From Neomesorhizobium albiziae (GTDB lineage: Bacteria; Pseudomonadota; Alphaproteobacteria; Rhizobiales; Rhizobiaceae): a stretch of 64,000 nucleotides of DNA. Positions 36,161-45,584 of this stretch are shown here, in pieces (position 1 is the stretch's first letter; each line of letters opens with the position of its first letter). Under the pieces are notes generated by a model. It worked only from the letters and a program-made list of their open reading frames with translations. It was not told the origin of the DNA and searched no databases. A program made the position numbers and the translations under genes. The stretch lies in NCBI RefSeq assembly GCF_900114255.1, contig NZ_FOSL01000003.1, positions 255,501 through 319,500 of the forward strand, read 5' to 3'.

Positions 36161-37603
36161 TCACCCGTTCTCGCGAGAATTTCGTTGGCGAAGATTTTTT
36201 GTCGCCGCGCCAGATCGTCTTATCTGGCTAATTGAGGAGGGCGCGGCGTCTGCCTCGATAAGCCAGAAGCCACTACCCAGCAGGAAGGTGAATAGTATGT
36301 ATGACGACTCCCAGAAATAGACGGCCCAACCGGTCATGAAAAAACCTACCATCGTAATCATGTACGCGGTGCGATACGTGCTGAGCTTCTCGTCAGAGAT
36401 AGGTGCTCGGCCGACAGCCAAAAGCGCCGAAAAGAATGCCAGGAATACGAGAAACCCCGCCGGAATGCCGTGCCGGACTGCGTCGATGATCCAATGCATG
36501 TCAATGCTCGACGTAAGCCATTCGGGCTTGTCCCACGGGCCGAAACCTACCCCCCAGAGCGGATGGTTCATTATCGACTGAGTGCCGTATTGCCAGGTCA
36601 ACGTTCGAATGTACGCTGAATACTCGTCGAAAGCGAAGTAGCCGATAAGAATAACAGCTAGGGATCGGTTGGCGAACATTTCAATCATTATGAAAACGGC
36701 AAGTCCTCCGATTGCCAGCACGCTCCATTTCATCGGAAAGCCGCGCGACATCCTGTCCCAGGACAGCAGAGCGATTTGCCCGACCATTGACGTGAGCGGC
36801 CCGGAGGAAAGAGAGAGAAAAGATGTGAGAAATACGAGTGAGGATTTGAACATCCGGACGTAAGGCGATTTCCCATATCCCAGAACGAGAAATGTGAGCG
36901 TCAGGGTACTGCCGATGTTCACTCCAAAGTGAATGGGATGGATATAATTTCCCTGGGCCCGGTCGAGACCCCAGCGCTCCGGCATGCCGACGTCGATGTA
37001 GGTGGGCATTATCAGGCGGAAGGTGTTCAGTAGCACCTTCCCACCCGTGAGAGCTTCGTGCAAAGCGAAGGGTAGCAGGATCACGCTGATTAAAAAAAGT
37101 ACCTTCGCCATCATGCGGAAGCTTGCTTCATCGCGAATATAACAGCGTGCAACCAGGAAGCCGCCCATCGTTTCTAGAAAGAGAATTCCCGCCGGTTCGA
37201 TCGCATCAGACAGTCCGTGGATCGCGACCATGGCGACAGCGCACCACCCGCAGAAAAGGAAAAGCGCCACGTCAGTCAGGCGAACCTTGCCGACTTTGCC
37301 ACTCATCCACCGAAGGAGGCAGGTCGGAAGCAGGATCAGAAGAACGAGGCGATAGGGGGTAAGGCGCAAGTCTCCAATCGAAAAGATCCAAGGAATCTGG
37401 AGTGCCACCAGAAGCGCCAGAGCTGGAAAAGGGAGCGACGTAGGTGATGCCTGAGCGGCCACGGGGCTTGCGCTGGGGCGCTGCAGCCGCCCGCTGCGCA
37501 TTGACTGATGGCGCGCCGCCGCAGTTCTGCGCAGCGGTGAACCGGCCGGCGAGTACGCTGTCCTGGGTGCGTTTTGTGTCAGTGACTTCCGCATGGCGAC
37601 CAT
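36161..37603 (-). CDS. O-antigen ligase/polymerase-like membrane protein
   Basis: This integral membrane protein of 480 residues has about ten to twelve hydrophobic segments and a large periplasmic loop around 340-390. That loop includes WQYGTQSIMNHPLWGVGFGP, the typical feature of Wzy/EpsG/WaaL-type proteins. It probably polymerises the lipid-linked repeat units on the outer face of the inner membrane. The N-terminal ~50 residues are polar and low complexity. Neither in-frame ATG (37603, 37594) has a ribosome site. It heads a unit with the GT4 gene. Confidence 0.8.
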   Translation of the reverse strand: MVAMRKSLTQNAPRTAYSPAGSPLRRTAAARHQSMRSGRLQRPSASPVAAQASPTSLPFPALALLVALQIPWIFSIGDLRLTPYRLVLLILLPTCLLRWMSGKVGKVRLTDVALFLFCGWCAVAMVAIHGLSDAIEPAGILFLETMGGFLVARCYIRDEASFRMMAKVLFLISVILLPFALHEALTGGKVLLNTFRLIMPTYIDVGMPERWGLDRAQGNYIHPIHFGVNIGSTLTLTFLVLGYGKSPYVRMFKSSLVFLTSFLSLSSGPLTSMVGQIALLSWDRMSRGFPMKWSVLAIGGLAVFIMIEMFANRSLAVILIGYFAFDEYSAYIRTLTWQYGTQSIMNHPLWGVGFGPWDKPEWLTSSIDMHWIIDAVRHGIPAGFLVFLAFFSALLAVGRAPISDEKLSTYRTAYMITMVGFFMTGWAVYFWESSYILFTFLLGSGFWLIEADAAPSSISQIRRSGAATKNLRQRNSRENG

Positions 37604-37842
37604 ACAAATGAGCTACTTACATTACGGAAATCACGGATGCGGCCGAACCTCTTCTTAAGAAGGTGCGGCAGACTCTTCTGGTGTAGGTGCTACTCCCTTT
37701 CACGCTAAGGCGCGCGATCCATCGAATCACCGCAGCTTGCCGGGCGTCGGCAGCCTTGGACCGCTGAGCATGCGACGGACGTTATGCGTCGTAGCTACGG
37801 ATTTGTCCTTGACCTAGCAGAACCTTGCGCAGGTATGGCCGT

Positions 37843-39348
37843 CTAAATGCCCGGGCTTTTTTTTCGGTGACTGAAGACGTTTGTTGTCTTGGCCGATGCT
37901 AGCTGGCGCAACTTTCGTAGCGCTCGCCTTGGGTCAGCCGCCGCATCCCGCGCTTTTTGATAGGCATCCCGCCAATCACCGTACCGGTTGACAGGCAGTT
38001 CAAGCAGTTCAGGCCAGGCGGTCGTCACCGCCCTGACAACCATGCCGTTGTTTCGGCGCACTGACGGTTGCAGCGAAAGCATGGCCTTATACGTCTTGCG
38101 CGAGATGAGCGGATTGATCTCGATGTGGTGTGAGGGGGCGTACGCTTGAGCGAAAGCCCACGAACTCACTCGCAGTTCCATAAAAGCGAGATCGAGGATC
38201 AGCAGGCTGTCCAAATCCTTCAGGGGACGGAGCCATGCATCGACAGCCAGTCGCAGGCGCGGCTCCAGCGGCAATTTCAGCCTTTCGATAAGGCCATTGG
38301 CATCGAGTTTCGTCTGGTCATTAGAGTTCAACCAGAGAAACCCGCGGCCGACTTCTCCTCCTACACCTCCAACAAAGATGGTGTCCTTCAGCGGCGCCAT
38401 GCTGGGATGCATTCTCAGGTTCGAGCCGGTGATACAGTGGCTCACCTTTCTCTGCCAGGTCTCCATTTGTTCCGGACTGGCTTCGACATATGGCAATAAC
38501 TGATGCCTTAGACCAAAGCGTTCTGACAGTTCCCGCGCCCTCTTGATATCCAACTCGCCTCCGGGAACGTTCACCGTAATGAAGCCGAGTTGGTCAAGCA
38601 GATTTCTCGAGCACGCCAGGAGGAGCCTCGTGTCATATCCGGCAGTCAGGGCCAGATTGGTTGGGGCGACTTTGGACAGCGTCTCTATCACGCGGCTCGT
38701 CTGTTCCACGATTGTCTTGATCGACCCTGCCGGATCCGCTTCCCGCACGACGGGTTCAAGCGGCCAGTGCCTGACGCAGGTCCAGGTTTCGAGGTCTAGA
38801 TAGTGGTTGGAAATCAGGCGCTTGACGCCTGCATGAGCTGTGAGACCCGCCGGAAACCAGCCATCCTTGTCCACGTTGAGAGCAGCGTAAAGTGAACGGT
38901 CCAGACCTTCATAGTATTCCTTCACCGTTGGGAGCACCAATAAGGTGGTCGAAGCGGCGACCTGATCAGCAACGTTGTAAACGACGGATTTGGTGCCATT
39001 GGCGTCAAGATAAAGACGCCGAGCGTGCGGCATATCCAAGAGAAACACAAAGCTGCCGGCGAAACGGTATATTTCCGTTTCTACAGCAATGTTGAGGGCG
39101 GATTCCTTACCGAACTCGATCTCGATCACGTGATGGTCGACGAGTATCTTTCCTTGCTCCACATCAATAGGCGTACCGAGAAGACATCCGATGAGTTCGC
39201 CACTTCGATCGAACACCTTGGTGACGGGTTGCCGAGCAAAAATGTCCACACACAACGAATTTAGTTTTATACGCCTAGAACCTGGGCGTTCCGGAGCGTG
39301 CCCGTTGGAAACAATGAACTGACCGTCGAATTCGGTTCCCGCAATCAT
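37843..39348 (-). CDS. Asparagine-synthetase-like protein, glutaminase-dead
   Basis: The 501-residue protein resembles class B asparagine synthetases. The N-terminal part (~1-125, with RFAGSFVFLLDMPHARRLYL) looks like a decayed Ntn glutaminase domain but lacks the Cys2 nucleophile. The C-terminal part (~205-470) resembles the AMP-forming domain, but the SGGxDS loop reads TAGYDTRLLLA. The ending NPLISRKTYKAMLSLQPSVR is family-like. The start has GGAG. Its role is unknown; amidation or amino-acylation of a sugar acid is one guess. It sits in an AT-richer block next to a FemAB-like gene and an IS remnant. Confidence 0.68.
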   Translation of the reverse strand: MIAGTEFDGQFIVSNGHAPERPGSRRIKLNSLCVDIFARQPVTKVFDRSGELIGCLLGTPIDVEQGKILVDHHVIEIEFGKESALNIAVETEIYRFAGSFVFLLDMPHARRLYLDANGTKSVVYNVADQVAASTTLLVLPTVKEYYEGLDRSLYAALNVDKDGWFPAGLTAHAGVKRLISNHYLDLETWTCVRHWPLEPVVREADPAGSIKTIVEQTSRVIETLSKVAPTNLALTAGYDTRLLLACSRNLLDQLGFITVNVPGGELDIKRARELSERFGLRHQLLPYVEASPEQMETWQRKVSHCITGSNLRMHPSMAPLKDTIFVGGVGGEVGRGFLWLNSNDQTKLDANGLIERLKLPLEPRLRLAVDAWLRPLKDLDSLLILDLAFMELRVSSWAFAQAYAPSHHIEINPLISRKTYKAMLSLQPSVRRNNGMVVRAVTTAWPELLELPVNRYGDWRDAYQKARDAAADPRRALRKLRQLASAKTTNVFSHRKKSPGI

Positions 39349-39540
39349 CTTTGCTCCAATCTGTGAGCTGCTACAGCCCGGCTACCCGAATGCGATCTTT
39401 TCGATGGCTTGTGCAAGCCCAACTATTGTTGCTCGCAATATTCTTTAGATGAGATAGCTACGCCAGAAGTATTGATCACACATAGTAAAGCACGCCAGAA
39501 GCGCCGTAACTTTCATGTTCAGCGTCAAATCAAAGCGACG

Positions 39541-39630
39541 ATACAGGGAAACTTCTATGCACTGAAGGAGGCGCAAATCCTCATCGGGCGCTGGCGACCG
39601 CACAGCTCACTCGGTTATATTCCGCCAGGC
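39541..39630 (+). mobile_element. IS3-family transposase remnant (OrfB end)
   Basis: The plus strand encodes GNFYALKEAQILIGRWRPHS SLGYIPPG. This matches the conserved C-terminus of IS3-group OrfB transposases (FYSLKEAQ...W...RPHSSLGYRPP), with an internal deletion between the two Arg motifs. No inverted repeats or orfA are visible, so it is a short fossil. Its far end overlaps the 3' end of the convergent acyltransferase gene. Confidence 0.7.
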
Positions 39631-40847
39631 CTCTCCGCGTTTCCTCCGGCAGCAGCCCTGCCGCGCCACATTCTTTTCAGTCGTCGACCCCATTCGGTCT
39701 CTTTTATCAAGCGGCGTCCTTGGCTGTTCACAATCGAAAACAGGGAGGCAGCAAGATTGACCGCTATGGGAAACGGGCGACGAGAGGTGATTAGAACAGT
39801 GCTCTCATAACGCTGGCATTCGCCGAAGGCAGTCTTGTAGTCAGCCTCGCCATACCCGAAGTCGAGCATGGACACCGTAGGATCCGCGCATAGATCTTCG
39901 ACCATGCGAAACATGGTGAACCGGCCGACCGAGTCCTTTGTGTAGTCCGGATCGAAGCCGGGTGTTCCGATAGCGAAGTTGGAAGCGTAGTTCGTGCCTG
40001 TCCAGAATGCCACGGGAACGTCATCCAGATAGAGCATCCAGGTTCGGTGCCAGCCCTGTCGCATAGTTTCTTCCAGGAGAGCGCGATCGAATGACGAATT
40101 CAGGAATCCTGCTCCAAGGCCGCGCTGGTAGGTGCGCGAGGCGACCCTCTCCATGTCCCGGCAAAGTTCGGCCATCTCTTCGATATTTTCAAAGCGGTGA
40201 AGTCTGAGCCGCCCAGCATAGTCCCGAAGCAGTTTTCTATCCTGCCCCTTGAGTCTCTGCCGGGTCTTGGAGGACCGGCCTTCGAGAAACCGGTCGAGTG
40301 TGTCGGGCAAGCGCGCCATCCACCGACCCGAAATCTCCCGACCATGCGAACGACGCAAACAACTCCCGCGGGCAGAAGCTGCTTTGTAGAGCGTTCCGTT
40401 CACATCGATGTTGCGCAGGAGCAGTAAATCGGCATCGCCGGTGTCGAGCGGGCCTTGCAGATAATCAAGCAGCAGTTCTTCGTCGGCCCTCTCGCGAGTG
40501 CCTACGATGCCCCCGAATGTGACAACGACGGCGCGGAACTCGGGCGAAACGAGTTTCCGGTAGCCAAATTTAAGCGGTAACGAAACCCGCTCGATGCGGG
40601 AGATGCCCAAAAGATCCCGGCCGCCTTCGCGACGGATATATACCACATATGGGCGCACAGTCGTGCCCCCGCACCGAACGATGGTGAGGAAGTAGTCGAT
40701 ATCGGAATCGATATCCTTGACGTCGATCGCGCGCCAGCGGTCGCGAAGCGCTTCCACCTCGTCCACTGTGGTTGCGATCGTAACCGCGCCGACGCTCACC
40801 GGGGTGGACCCGGATTGCGAACCGATCGACCCTGTCTCCCCTGACAT
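39615..40847 (-). CDS. FemAB/BioF2-like GNAT acyltransferase
   Basis: The 410-residue protein shows the BioF2/CelD-type acetyltransferase pattern common in polysaccharide loci. It has RFLEGRSSKTRQRLKGQDRK, then HRTWMLYLDDVPVAFWTGTN, and the hallmark MLDFGYGEADYKTAFGE. It may transfer an acyl or aminoacyl group to a sugar or envelope component. ATG at 40847 is chosen because AAGGA lies six bases upstream; the frame is open for another 140 codons of unlikely composition. The last few codons run into the IS3 remnant, so the natural C-terminus may have been changed. Confidence 0.75.
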   Translation of the reverse strand: MSGETGSIGSQSGSTPVSVGAVTIATTVDEVEALRDRWRAIDVKDIDSDIDYFLTIVRCGGTTVRPYVVYIRREGGRDLLGISRIERVSLPLKFGYRKLVSPEFRAVVVTFGGIVGTRERADEELLLDYLQGPLDTGDADLLLLRNIDVNGTLYKAASARGSCLRRSHGREISGRWMARLPDTLDRFLEGRSSKTRQRLKGQDRKLLRDYAGRLRLHRFENIEEMAELCRDMERVASRTYQRGLGAGFLNSSFDRALLEETMRQGWHRTWMLYLDDVPVAFWTGTNYASNFAIGTPGFDPDYTKDSVGRFTMFRMVEDLCADPTVSMLDFGYGEADYKTAFGECQRYESTVLITSRRPFPIAVNLAASLFSIVNSQGRRLIKETEWGRRLKRMWRGRAAAGGNAERPGGI

Positions 40848-41345
40848 ATGGTCCTTAAAACAGTAGGTGTCTGCCACGAGCGTCCTCTGATCTGTGCGGG
40901 CTTGATCCCTGGCGATAGTTATCGCCAGGACCACAGGTGGGGCGATAGTGGCAAAAAATTGCGACCTCAACGACTGGGTCATTGGCGTTAAACCGCTTGA
41001 CCCATTACGCCTTTCTGTGGACGATCTATTGTCCTTTGGCTTGTGTCCGCCGTCTGCGGCTGGTCCTTCACGTCCAGCACCCCGCGGCTCTGCTCTCAAT
41101 GGCCGGGTCGCCACCCTGGGCATGATCCGGTCCTCTGTGCCGTGTTTCCCGGTTTGGAGAATTGCGGCTTCCCGTTTCCTCTTGAACCCCCACCTTGGTT
41201 CGTCCGCTTCGTCATTTTGGCGGATATCCGTACCACTTGCCGACTTTGCGCTCGCGTGGGACGACATTGAAACGGCCCGTCTCGGTCTCGCAAACCCTTT
41301 CGCGAGCTAAGACGAGGCCAGCTTGGGCGACTGAAGAGGTTGTCG
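40848..41345. other. Gene-free stretch with palindrome
   Basis: About 500 bases between divergent genes with no convincing coding sequence. A 22-base near-perfect palindrome (CCTGGCGATA-GT-TATCGCCAGG, 40908-40929) lies about 60 bases before the acyltransferase start. Open frames across the region have poor composition. It may be debris of a mobile element, but no family could be named. Confidence 0.4.
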
Positions 41346-42425
41346 GTGTCGGCAGCGAACCTGGCGCGATCACTGTACCGGAAGGTTGCGGATGCCGCTG
41401 AGCGGCATCACCGCCAGCAATTGACGTTTGCCGTCGATCCCCAGCGCGCGGCAAACCCCACCATATTTTTCCTGACGCCAGACCATCCTTCACCCTCCGG
41501 CGGCATCCGCGTCATCTACCGCCAGGTCGATATCCTGAACGCTGCCGGCTTCGATGCCTACGTGCTGCATCACCGGCCAGGATTCCGCTGCACCTGGTTC
41601 AAGAACGAAACGAGGGTGACCGATGTCGCGGCGATCGAGTTGAGGTCGGACGACATCGTGGTGGTGCCGGAAGTGGACGTCGATCTGATCCCGAACCTGC
41701 CGGAAGCGGTTCGCTATGTGATTTTCAATCAGAACAGCCATCTGACATGGAACCGTGCAAGCGACCTGGCCCGGTTCTATCTGGCCGATCCTCGGCTTGC
41801 CGCTGTGGTCACCGTCTCCATCCACAACACGGACATGCTGCAGCGAGCTTTTCCTGCATGTCCGGTTCGGCGCATCCATCTCGGCATCGACCCTTCTATG
41901 TTCCACGCCGGTCAGGCGCAGCGGCCGCGCCGCATCGCCTACATGCCGCGACGCGGCCGCACCGACGCCCGTCAGGTCATCGAGATCCTGCGCGGCAACG
42001 GCGTACTGGACGGTTGGGAGGTCGTCGCCCTCGACGGCATTTCCCACGACGAGGTTGCCGCGCAATTGCGAACCACGCGGATATTTCTCGCCTTCACTCA
42101 CCAGGAAGGCTTTGGCCTTCCGGCGGCCGAGGCGATGGCATGCGGCTGCTATGTCATCGGCAATGACGGCTTTTCGGGGCGTGAGTTTTTCCACTCGAAT
42201 TTCTGCGCGCGGGTAGAAGTCGGCGACGTGCTTGGCTTCGTCGATGCGGTTGAAGAGGCCATATCGAGCGAAAAGAACGATCCGGACTGGTGTCTCGATC
42301 GCGGCAGGCGTGCATCGGAATTCATACTGGACACCTACTCTCCCGCCCGGGAGCGCGCCGAGGTGGCCGCTCTCTACGACGATATCCTGCAGGCGCAGTG
42401 CTGCGAACCGGTGGCCGCAGGATGA
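41346..42425 (+). CDS. Glycosyltransferase (GT-B, family 1/4-like)
   Basis: This GT-B type glycosyltransferase has 359 residues. Parts seen are TIFFLTPDHPSPSGGIRVIY, HLGIDPSMF, TRIFLAFTHQEGFGLPAAEA (E-x7-E nucleotide-sugar motif) and MACGCYVIGNDGFSGREFF. A GTG at 41346 with GAGG six bases upstream is preferred over the in-frame TTG at 41340. It heads a coupled three-gene unit: its stop overlaps the next start as ATGA. Sugar specificity is unknown. Confidence 0.82.
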   Translation: MSAANLARSLYRKVADAAERHHRQQLTFAVDPQRAANPTIFFLTPDHPSPSGGIRVIYRQVDILNAAGFDAYVLHHRPGFRCTWFKNETRVTDVAAIELRSDDIVVVPEVDVDLIPNLPEAVRYVIFNQNSHLTWNRASDLARFYLADPRLAAVVTVSIHNTDMLQRAFPACPVRRIHLGIDPSMFHAGQAQRPRRIAYMPRRGRTDARQVIEILRGNGVLDGWEVVALDGISHDEVAAQLRTTRIFLAFTHQEGFGLPAAEAMACGCYVIGNDGFSGREFFHSNFCARVEVGDVLGFVDAVEEAISSEKNDPDWCLDRGRRASEFILDTYSPARERAEVAALYDDILQAQCCEPVAAG

Positions 42426-43609
42426 ACATTCTCGTTTATCCGCATCAACTGATTGTCGGCGGCAGCCAGATCAACGCCATCGAACTGGCCGCTGCTGTTC
42501 GCGACCGCGGCCATGGCGTCATCGTCACCGCACCCGAAGGCCCGCTCGTTTCGATGATCAAGGAATTCGATCTCGAATATATGCCCACTCCCGTTATTTC
42601 CACCTATCCGTCGCCACGCACCGCGCTTCGCATGATACAGCTAGTGCTCAAACGTCGGATCGACGTCGTGCATGCCTATGAATGGAGACCGAGCATCGAG
42701 GCAACTTTCGGGCCGCATCTCCTTTGCAACACCCCGGTCCTGATGACTGTGCTTTCCATGCGCGTTCCCGACTTCTTGCCGAGACATGTTCCGCTGCTGG
42801 TTGGCACGCGCGAGCTGGTAAGCGGTCTGGAGCGGGACGCCGCCTTGATGGAGCCGCCCATCGACACGGAAAAAAACCGCAGCGTGGACAGAGCCTCCGC
42901 ACGGGCGCGCTGGTGCTTCAGCGAAGAGGAGATCGTGATTTCGGTGGTGTGCCGGATGACCTCCGAACTCCAGAAACTGGAAGGGGTGCTGGAGGCGATG
43001 GATGCCGTTCTGTCGCTTGCCGATCGATGGCCGGTCCGTTTTCTGGTCGTCGGCGGCGGCGAAGGATTGGCAGAGGTCAGGGAGAAAGCCTGCTGGATCA
43101 ACGGCCGTGCCGGCCGAGAGCTTGTGCTGGTTACGGACACCATGCTCGATCCGCGCGACGCCTATGAAGCGGCGGACATCGTGCTTGGCATGGGCAGCTC
43201 CGCGCTCAAGGGGATGTCGTTTTCCCGGCCGTTGATCGTACAGGGAACCGATGGCTTCTGGCGCTTGCTCGACGAATCCTCGACGGATGTCTTCCTGCAT
43301 CAGGGCTGGTTCGGCCACGGTGGCGGCGGGGCCGCCGACCTGCAGGAGATTCTGGAAGGTTTGGCCGGCAATCCCGGCCGCAGGACGGAACTCGGTAGAC
43401 ATGGGCGCGCGCTGGTGGAGAAGCATTTCAGCCTCGATAGCGCCGCCGAACGGCTGAGCGATATCTACCATGACCTTGTTGCCAGCCGCCGGTCGCTTAC
43501 TGACCGGCTGCCGTCGTTGTCGCGCTCAGCTGTCGAAGTGGCAAAATTCCGGACCCTCATGGGCTTTCGTTCGTCGAAGCAGACGGTATCGGCCTGGATG
43601 GCGCGATGA
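42422..43609 (+). CDS. Glycosyltransferase, GT-B fold
   Basis: The 395-residue protein opens MNILVYPHQLIVGGSQINAI, typical of GT4-like N-domains (GGSQ loop), and later shows VRFLVVGGGEGL, EAADIVLGMGSSALKGMSFS and a C-terminal helical region. The E-x7-E motif is weak. It overlaps the previous gene by ATGA and the following GT2 gene by four bases, so the three are translationally coupled. It probably adds one sugar of the repeat unit. Confidence 0.78.
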   Translation: MNILVYPHQLIVGGSQINAIELAAAVRDRGHGVIVTAPEGPLVSMIKEFDLEYMPTPVISTYPSPRTALRMIQLVLKRRIDVVHAYEWRPSIEATFGPHLLCNTPVLMTVLSMRVPDFLPRHVPLLVGTRELVSGLERDAALMEPPIDTEKNRSVDRASARARWCFSEEEIVISVVCRMTSELQKLEGVLEAMDAVLSLADRWPVRFLVVGGGEGLAEVREKACWINGRAGRELVLVTDTMLDPRDAYEAADIVLGMGSSALKGMSFSRPLIVQGTDGFWRLLDESSTDVFLHQGWFGHGGGGAADLQEILEGLAGNPGRRTELGRHGRALVEKHFSLDSAAERLSDIYHDLVASRRSLTDRLPSLSRSAVEVAKFRTLMGFRSSKQTVSAWMAR

Positions 43610-44769
43610 ACAGGATGAGCTTCACTTCAGTAATTTTCGGCAGGGTGGAAAGCCTCTCGACCCAGATCCCGTCGACAGATGAAACGTTGGCTGGCCTGAA
43701 AAAGACCGTTGTCGCGCCACGTCCGGCGCCCGGTACGACTGCCACGGTGTCGGTGGTCATTCCCTGCTACAACTATGCGCGCTATCTGCCGCAGGCCGTC
43801 GCAAGCACGCTCTCGCAAGAGGGGGTCGACGTCGAGATCGTCATCGTCGACGATTGCTCGACCGACGACAGCGTTGCGGTCGCTCGCGACCTGGCATCAA
43901 ACCATCCGAACATCGTCGTCATCGCCCGGGCCAGAAACTCGGGGCCGGTCGACACGTTCAATGAAGGGCTCGCCAGGGCGAGCGGCGAGTTCCTCGTGCG
44001 TCTCGACGCAGACGACCTGCTGACGCCCGGCGCGCTCCAACGCGCCGTTGCGCTGATGCGTGCCTATCCGTCGGTCGGCCTCGTCTATGGCCATCCCCTT
44101 CATTTTGCCGGCAACCGATTGCCTGCTGCCCGCCGCACGGCAACGCGCTGGACGATATGGCCGGGCAAGCGATGGCTGGTCGACCGGTGTACCGCCGGGG
44201 TGAACGTGATCACCTCTCCCGAAGCGGTGATGCGAAAATCGATCGTCGATCGCGTCGGCGGGCAGAAGCCGTTGGCTCACACGCATGACATGGAGATGTG
44301 GCTGCGCTTGTCGGCGTTCTCGGATGTCGCCTACATCCACGGAGCGGACCAGGCGTGGCATCGCGACCATCAGCAGAGCCTGTCCGCGAGAAAGGTCGAC
44401 AGCCTTCGCGACCTGCTTGAGCGCAGGGACGCGTTCGAAACGCTGTTCTCGGGAATTGCCGCCGCAATCCCCAACGCACGTGCTTTTCACGCCAGCGCGA
44501 TGCAGGCAATCGCCATCGATGCGGTCGAGCTCGCGACCCGTCAATACGATCATCCGAAGCCTGACATCGCGCTGATCCAGCAGCTGCGGGAAATCGCGCG
44601 CGAGATCGAGCCCGAGGTTGCAAGGATCCCGGGCTGGGCAGGCCTGGAATGGCGCAGTGCGGTCGGTGCCCCGCACACCTGCCGCCATCCGGTTTTCTTC
44701 GCAGAGCGCGCGGTTCGCGGATTGCGCGGCATCTGGAGACGGCGGCTCTGGCACCGTAGCGGGATTTAG
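43606..44769 (+). CDS. Glycosyltransferase family 2
   Basis: The 387-residue GT-A enzyme has an extra ~45 polar N-terminal residues. The GT2 core follows: VSVVIPCYNYARYLPQAVAS, VEIVIVDDCSTDDS, NSGPVDTFNEGLARASGEFL and the metal motif RLDADD. The acceptor region includes THDMEMWLRLS and the C-terminus is basic. It is third in the coupled glycosyltransferase unit (ATGA overlap). A 300-base gap with a new promoter separates it from the acylamino-sugar operon. Confidence 0.87.
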   Translation: MNRMSFTSVIFGRVESLSTQIPSTDETLAGLKKTVVAPRPAPGTTATVSVVIPCYNYARYLPQAVASTLSQEGVDVEIVIVDDCSTDDSVAVARDLASNHPNIVVIARARNSGPVDTFNEGLARASGEFLVRLDADDLLTPGALQRAVALMRAYPSVGLVYGHPLHFAGNRLPAARRTATRWTIWPGKRWLVDRCTAGVNVITSPEAVMRKSIVDRVGGQKPLAHTHDMEMWLRLSAFSDVAYIHGADQAWHRDHQQSLSARKVDSLRDLLERRDAFETLFSGIAAAIPNARAFHASAMQAIAIDAVELATRQYDHPKPDIALIQQLREIAREIEPEVARIPGWAGLEWRSAVGAPHTCRHPVFFAERAVRGLRGIWRRRLWHRSGI

Positions 44770-45077
44770 GGCTGTTTCCCGAGCCTGCGGGCGAGCATCC
44801 GCAAGAGGCAGGCGCTCGCCCAATTTCAAGCCTGAGCGTGTTCGGGCATTACTCCCTGACCAACACTTTGCATCCGGCAAGGTAGTATCTCACCCAGCAA
44901 TAAATGCGTTTTTGCTTGCTCCGGCTTGCCCGCTTTTACGCCTTTCGGAGAGCGCACTACGGCGTTTTCGCTGGTTTACTCCGATACCAAAAAGAAATCT
45001 CGTGAGTGTCTGAAAATGACTTCGCGGCCATGGCGTCTCGCCGCTCGTTCAACACAAAAAATGGGAATCGTGCAGGA
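44770..45077. promoter_or_regulatory. Region before acylamino-sugar operon
   Basis: About 300 bases with no certain gene, probably holding the promoter of the six-gene sugar operon. An in-frame GTG at 45006 could extend the first gene into it, but it has no ribosome site. Confidence 0.35.
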
Positions 45078-45584
45078 ATGATAGCCTCGAGTGTGGTTCT
45101 GGACGAGGACGTGGTTATCCATCATCCAGACCTGGTGAACCTGTACGGCTGCCGCATCGGCGCCAGGTCCCGCATCGGCACGTTTGTCGAAATTCAGCGC
45201 AATGCCGTCGTCGGCGAAGACTGCAAGATTTCAAGCCACACCTTCATCTGCGAGGGGGTCATCCTCGAGGACGGCGTCTTCGTCGGCCACGGGGTCATGT
45301 TCACCAATGACCTTCACCCAAGGGCCGTAACGCCCACTGGCGAGTTGCAGACCGATGCCGATTGGACATTGGTCCCGACGACCGTCAGGCGGCACGCCTC
45401 GATCGGCAGCAATGCCACCATCATGGCGGGCATCACCATCGGTGTCGGCGCGATGGTCGGCGCCGGCGCGGTCGTCACCCGCGATGTCCCCGACTACGCC
45501 ATCGTCGCCGGGGTACCCGCAAAGGTGATCGGCACCGCAAAAGACGCTCCCGCAGCCCTGCTCAAAACGAGGATTGCACGATGA
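45078..45584 (+). CDS. Hexapeptide-repeat sugar N-acyltransferase (WbpD/WlbB-like)
   Basis: This left-handed beta-helix acetyltransferase of 168 residues has many imperfect hexapeptides ([43 protein letters not shown]) and the loop [12 protein letters not shown], typical of WlbB/WbpD. These acetylate the 3-amino group of UDP-GlcNAc(3NH2)A. ATG at 45078 fits where homologues start. It overlaps the oxidoreductase start by ATGA. Together with the next two genes it forms the oxidoreductase/aminotransferase/acetyltransferase trio of diacetamido-uronic acid synthesis. The exact substrate is inferred. Confidence 0.82.
   Translation: MIASSVVLDEDVVIHHPDLVNLYGCRIGARSRIGTFVEIQRNAVVGEDCKISSHTFICEGVILEDGVFVGHGVMFTNDLHPRAVTPTGELQTDADWTLVPTTVRRHASIGSNATIMAGITIGVGAMVGAGAVVTRDVPDYAIVAGVPAKVIGTAKDAPAALLKTRIAR

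Noticed and set aside
40948-41310. 120-codon plus frame in the 500-base gap
   Set aside because: Unlikely amino-acid composition, no ribosome site, and no family; treated as non-coding.
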